Source: Chloroflexota bacterium
Lineage (GTDB): Bacteria > Chloroflexota > UBA11872
Length of the DNA: 8,753 nt
NCBI GenBank assembly: GCA_028875175.1
Contig: JAPPFO010000287.1
Location: 1-8,753 of the forward strand
Direction of reading: 5' to 3'
Positions 6,189-8,753 of the stretch are shown here, in pieces. Numbering within the stretch: position 1 is the first letter of the stretch; every line of letters starts with the position of its first letter. The translations under genes were made by a program, and so were the position numbers. Below the pieces are notes generated by a model, which was not told the origin of the DNA, ran no database searches, and saw only the letters and a program-made list of their open reading frames with translations.

Positions 6189-6952
6189 TACCGGATGCGC
6201 AGCCTGCGCAGCACGATGTCGGCCACGACCAGCGTGAGGATCACCAGGAGCAGCAGGCCGAAGCTTGCCGTTCGATTCAGTGCGCTCACGGCCATCGCGG
6301 CCACGCCCACCGACGCCAGGATGGAATGGCGGGTGAGCGTCCAGATCGCCAGATTGCGTGCGGTGGCGGCGGTTCCGCGTCGCAGCCAATACTCAAAGGT
6401 CCAGGTGGCGAACAGCGCGCCGAACGACATGGTAGCCACGACGGCCAGCACATTCGTGCCGTGCGCCGGGTCGGTAAAGACCAGCTGGAATCCGAGCAGG
6501 AATGGACAGGGCACGGCGCCTACGCCCATGGCCCACCACAGCCAGCGGGTCGTTTCGATTCGCTGGCGCGGCGGCTTGGCTGTTACCTCATAGCCGCGCG
6601 GTTTCGGTTCGTTCAAGTCCAGCGTCAGTTGCAACTGGTCGTCGGGATCACCCTCGCTCCGCGCAGCGGCGTCCAGCGCTCGCCGCGCGCGTCGGCGGAC
6701 TCCGTTGCCCGGAGAGTTCGTGGCGGCCTTTGGGGTTTCGGCGTCATTGCCGGAGCGAACTCGAATACGGCGTGTCCCTCCCGCGGAAACCGCGCGAGAA
6801 TCGGTTGCCGCTCGGTTCTTAGCGTTGGCATCAACCGCAGTCTTCATACGAGGGCGACCGCTGCCGGACCGCGTGGGGAGCCGCCGGCGCGGCCTGCGCG
6901 CGCTGGCGCCACTGCTTGACGCCCGGCGTTTGGCCTCGCTGGAGAGCTTCAA
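6188..6952 (-). CDS. Hypothetical protein: Arg-rich disordered N-terminus and four membrane segments
   Basis: I do not recognise this family. From TTG 6952 it has 254 residues. Residues 1-100 are low-complexity and strongly basic (27 Lys/Arg against 7 Asp/Glu by my count), rich in Ser, Ala and Gly, and probably disordered in the cytosol. A short 'DDQLQLTLDLNEPKPRGYEV' segment (104-123) precedes four hydrophobic stretches at about 137-160, 167-189, 207-225 and 229-248. The protein then ends in RRLRIR. The TTG overlaps the TGA of the upstream gene (TTGA) and has GGGAGG four bases before it, which decides the start. ATG 6847 would give a shorter protein of 219 residues but has no ribosome binding site. 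It is coupled both to the coiled-coil gene before it and the methyltransferase after it (TAGTG). The basic tail could bind nucleic acid or acidic lipid; that is inference. Confidence 0.75.
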   Translation of the reverse strand: MKLSSEAKRRASSSGASARRPRRRLPTRSGSGRPRMKTAVDANAKNRAATDSRAVSAGGTRRIRVRSGNDAETPKAATNSPGNGVRRRARRALDAAARSEGDPDDQLQLTLDLNEPKPRGYEVTAKPPRQRIETTRWLWWAMGVGAVPCPFLLGFQLVFTDPAHGTNVLAVVATMSFGALFATWTFEYWLRRGTAATARNLAIWTLTRHSILASVGVAAMAVSALNRTASFGLLLLVILTLVVADIVLRRLRIR

Positions 6953-8753
6953 ACGGCCTCCCGGATTTCGCTGGCCGGTTGCGTGACATTGGCCGGGTTT
7001 CCGTTGGTCAGTCGTGTCACCCGGTCGAACCGCCCCAGGCTGGCCGCCAGCGACTGGCCAGTGGTTATGACCTGTGGATAGCGCTGCGCCGCCGCGCCCA
7101 GGCTGGCGGCCGCCGCCGCGGCTTGCAGGATCGATCCGTCGTGATCCGTTGCCGACTGTTCCAGCCAGAGAAACGCCGGTAGATCCGTCGCGTCCAGCGG
7201 CGGACCGGCGGCGGCAAAGGCCAGGGCCACTGCCCGCCCCACCCCCTCGCGGCCCGGCCCATCCAGTTCGCGTGGGGCATGCCAGGTGGCCGACATCGCG
7301 TCCCACACCTCCACACCCAGGCTCTCGCCACAACGCGCATCCCAGTAACGGCCGGCGCTGGCGGCCGGCAGGATGATCCGCAACTCGCGCTCGATAGCCG
7401 CCGGCAAGCTCGCCAGCGAGGCGTCCAGCGCATCGCGCACGATGGTCTGTCCGATCTCGCGAACCTGGCGCGCTCGCAAGGCTCGGTCCAGGCGATCTTG
7501 GGCGTCGGCGTGGTCAAGGTCCGTGTGGTCCAGGCCGGCCCGCAATTCCAATGTCTGCACGCGTGTCTCGGTCCGGCGTGCCGCCTCACGCGCCTGGCGT
7601 AGCGAGCGTCGAATCTGATCGGAATCGCCTGGCTCGGCGTCAAGGTCCGGAATGGCGGCCCGCGCTTCGGCCGCGGTGGGATTGGCGTCGGCGTCGATTC
7701 CCAGCGCCCGCATCGCCGCTGCCAGGTCCGTCCGATGCCGCCTTGAAGCTGCGCGCACGGTTCGGCGGCGTAAGTCAGCGCCGCGCGCGGCGCCGTGGGC
7801 CCGCTCGCTTCCAACGTGCGCGGCCACGGCCGCGAACTCCGCAAGCGCTATGGCTCGCGCACGATCGGTCGCGCGGTCGGTATCCGCTCCGCGCCGCCTG
7901 GATATCTCAACGTCCAGTGCGGCGAGGTCGTCGGAAGCACGGGACTCGTCCCGGATCGCCACCTGCCGCTTGAGCTCCAGATCCGGCCCGCCGCTCAACT
8001 GCTGTTGGAGCTCCTGGATCTGGCGCAGCGTGTCTCGTCGCGACGCCGCAATGTCCTCTCGAGAAGTCCCGATGTGCAACTCGTCGGCCAGGCGCTCCGC
8101 CGCTCGTCGGGCGTCGGCCGCAGCTTCCAGTTGCACACGTCGCTCTGCTGAGGTGGCGATCAGTTGTTGTTCCGGGTTGCTGTGGTACATGGCTGCTACG
8201 CGTGCTTCCAATCGGCGAACTTCCCGCGCTGCATCGTCGGCGGCCTGCGCCGCGGCATCCGCTTCCACGGCAACTTCAGCTGAATTGCCCCGACGGTCAC
8301 CGTCAGCGATGTGGCGGAGACGGGTCGTGGCACTGTCACGTAGAACCAGGGCCCTGCGGGTGTCGGACGGGATCTCCAGGCCCAACTCGTCAAGCTGGCG
8401 TTCGATGCGAGCTCGGGCGTCCCCTTTCCGGGCGGTCGCCAGCATTCGGTGTGCCGTCTGCTCGAGTGCACGCGCCACGTGGTCCAGTTCGCGTTCCAGC
8501 TCGTCCGAGTTCTCGGTGTTGCCACGGTCCGCGAGAGTCAGCCAGATACCGGCCAGAGCGCCCACCATGCCCACCGCCAGGCCCAGCGGCGCCAGCGGGG
8601 CAAAAGCCAGAAGTCCCAACACGCCCACCGCCAGCCCCGCCGCTGCGCCGCCGGCAGCCAGCCGCCGCCAGCCGGCCCGTAGCTGGGCCTCGCGTTCCTG
8701 GACGCGAACCGCGTTCTCAAGGGCGCTCACCTGCTCGTGCAGCGCCGTCGCTT
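6949..8753 (-). CDS. SMC/YhaN-like coiled-coil ATPase, C-terminal part, with membrane hairpin (5' end outside window)
   Basis: The frame is open to the right window edge (ATALHEQV precedes GTG 8730), so the N-terminus, including any Walker A, is missing. Numbering from GTG 8730 gives 593 residues. Two hydrophobic stretches (about 24-43 and 46-67) form a likely membrane hairpin. Long Ala/Arg/Glu-rich coiled coils follow at about 72-120, 155-300 and 365-440. The end looks like the C-terminal half of an ABC-type head of the YhaN/Rad50 group: 'SLGVEVWDAMSATWHAPREL' (470-489), then DGPGREGVGRAVALAFAAA where the LSxG signature and its helix are expected, 'FLWLEQSATDHDG' (520-532) at Walker B/D-loop, and 'PQVITTGQS' (552-560) at the switch histidine. 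All these motifs are degenerate, and no CxxC zinc hook is visible. Such proteins usually act on DNA with a nuclease partner; none is seen here. A simple structural membrane coiled-coil protein remains possible. Confidence 0.72.
   Translation of the reverse strand, partial: ATALHEQVSALENAVRVQEREAQLRAGWRRLAAGGAAAGLAVGVLGLLAFAPLAPLGLAVGMVGALAGIWLTLADRGNTENSDELERELDHVARALEQTAHRMLATARKGDARARIERQLDELGLEIPSDTRRALVLRDSATTRLRHIADGDRRGNSAEVAVEADAAAQAADDAAREVRRLEARVAAMYHSNPEQQLIATSAERRVQLEAAADARRAAERLADELHIGTSREDIAASRRDTLRQIQELQQQLSGGPDLELKRQVAIRDESRASDDLAALDVEISRRRGADTDRATDRARAIALAEFAAVAAHVGSERAHGAARGADLRRRTVRAASRRHRTDLAAAMRALGIDADANPTAAEARAAIPDLDAEPGDSDQIRRSLRQAREAARRTETRVQTLELRAGLDHTDLDHADAQDRLDRALRARQVREIGQTIVRDALDASLASLPAAIERELRIILPAASAGRYWDARCGESLGVEVWDAMSATWHAPRELDGPGREGVGRAVALAFAAAGPPLDATDLPAFLWLEQSATDHDGSILQAAAAAASLGAAAQRYPQVITTGQSLAASLGRFDRVTRLTNGNPANVTQPASEIREAV
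6957..6962 (-). promoter_or_regulatory. Shine-Dalgarno GGGAGG inside the end of the coiled-coil gene
   Basis: On the - strand the last codons of the coiled-coil gene (GAA ATC CGG GAG GCC GTT TGA) contain GGGAGG, four bases before the TTG that overlaps the TGA. This is the clearest ribosome binding site in the window. It supports TTG 6952 as the start of the four-segment membrane protein despite the rare start codon and a slightly short spacing. Confidence 0.6.

Noticed and set aside
5616..6919. Two long + strand frames (325 and 368 codons) over the methyltransferase and membrane-protein genes
   Set aside because: They overlap each other and oppose genes with methyltransferase motifs and membrane segments. 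Their translations are low-complexity Arg/Pro/Ala with no family signature.
6953..7333. N-terminal extension of the four-segment membrane protein back to ATG 7333
   Set aside because: The extension is out of frame inside the coiled-coil gene and is Gly/Arg-rich shadow sequence. The TTGA overlap with GGGAGG gives a better start.
7350..7372. Inverted GCCGGC repeats resembling a hairpin
   Set aside because: They are inside coding sequence in GC-rich DNA, with no U-run after them and no gene boundary nearby.
7987..7998. LSGG tetrapeptide in the coiled-coil protein (residues 245-248), like an ABC signature
   Set aside because: It sits in the middle of the coiled coil, far from the head, and lacks the following signature helix; taken as coincidence.

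Overview
The window is GC-rich, almost wholly coding DNA (nine genes, no gap over about 70 bases, no RNA gene, mobile element, long repeat or CRISPR array seen). It fits a Chloroflexota-type bacterium. The basis is the order of an Ycf45/SpoIIIAA-like ATPase, thymidylate kinase and a DUF970 cyclic-di-AMP receptor, plus a partial GNAT-like protein with a C-terminal 'LLVKHMTVRI' signature that I recall from Chloroflexota genomes. This assignment is from memory of gene families, not from a search.

Left part, + strand (2-3204): a partial GNAT-like protein cut by the window edge, an Ycf45/R3H-family AAA ATPase that appears to lack the R3H domain, tmk, and a PII-like cyclic-di-AMP receptor. The first three are separated by 6 bases or overlap (ATGA at the ATPase/tmk junction). 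The receptor follows 42 bases after tmk and seems to start at a CTG codon. These four genes read as one operon.

Middle (3221-5408): a fold-type I PLP aminotransferase on the - strand ends 16 bases from the receptor gene (convergent). It is divergent from a tandem-GNAT acetyltransferase on the + strand; the short gap between them (about 67 bases) holds a weak candidate promoter.

Right part, - strand (8753 down to 5412): a three-gene chain with overlapping stop and start codons. First comes the C-terminal part of a large YhaN/SMC-like coiled-coil protein with a hydrophobic hairpin and a degenerate ATPase head. Next is a small protein with a very basic disordered N-terminus and four membrane segments. 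Last is a class I SAM methyltransferase, which ends 3 bases from the convergent acetyltransferase. The first two genes, both membrane-linked and translationally coupled, are the best candidate here for an undescribed module.
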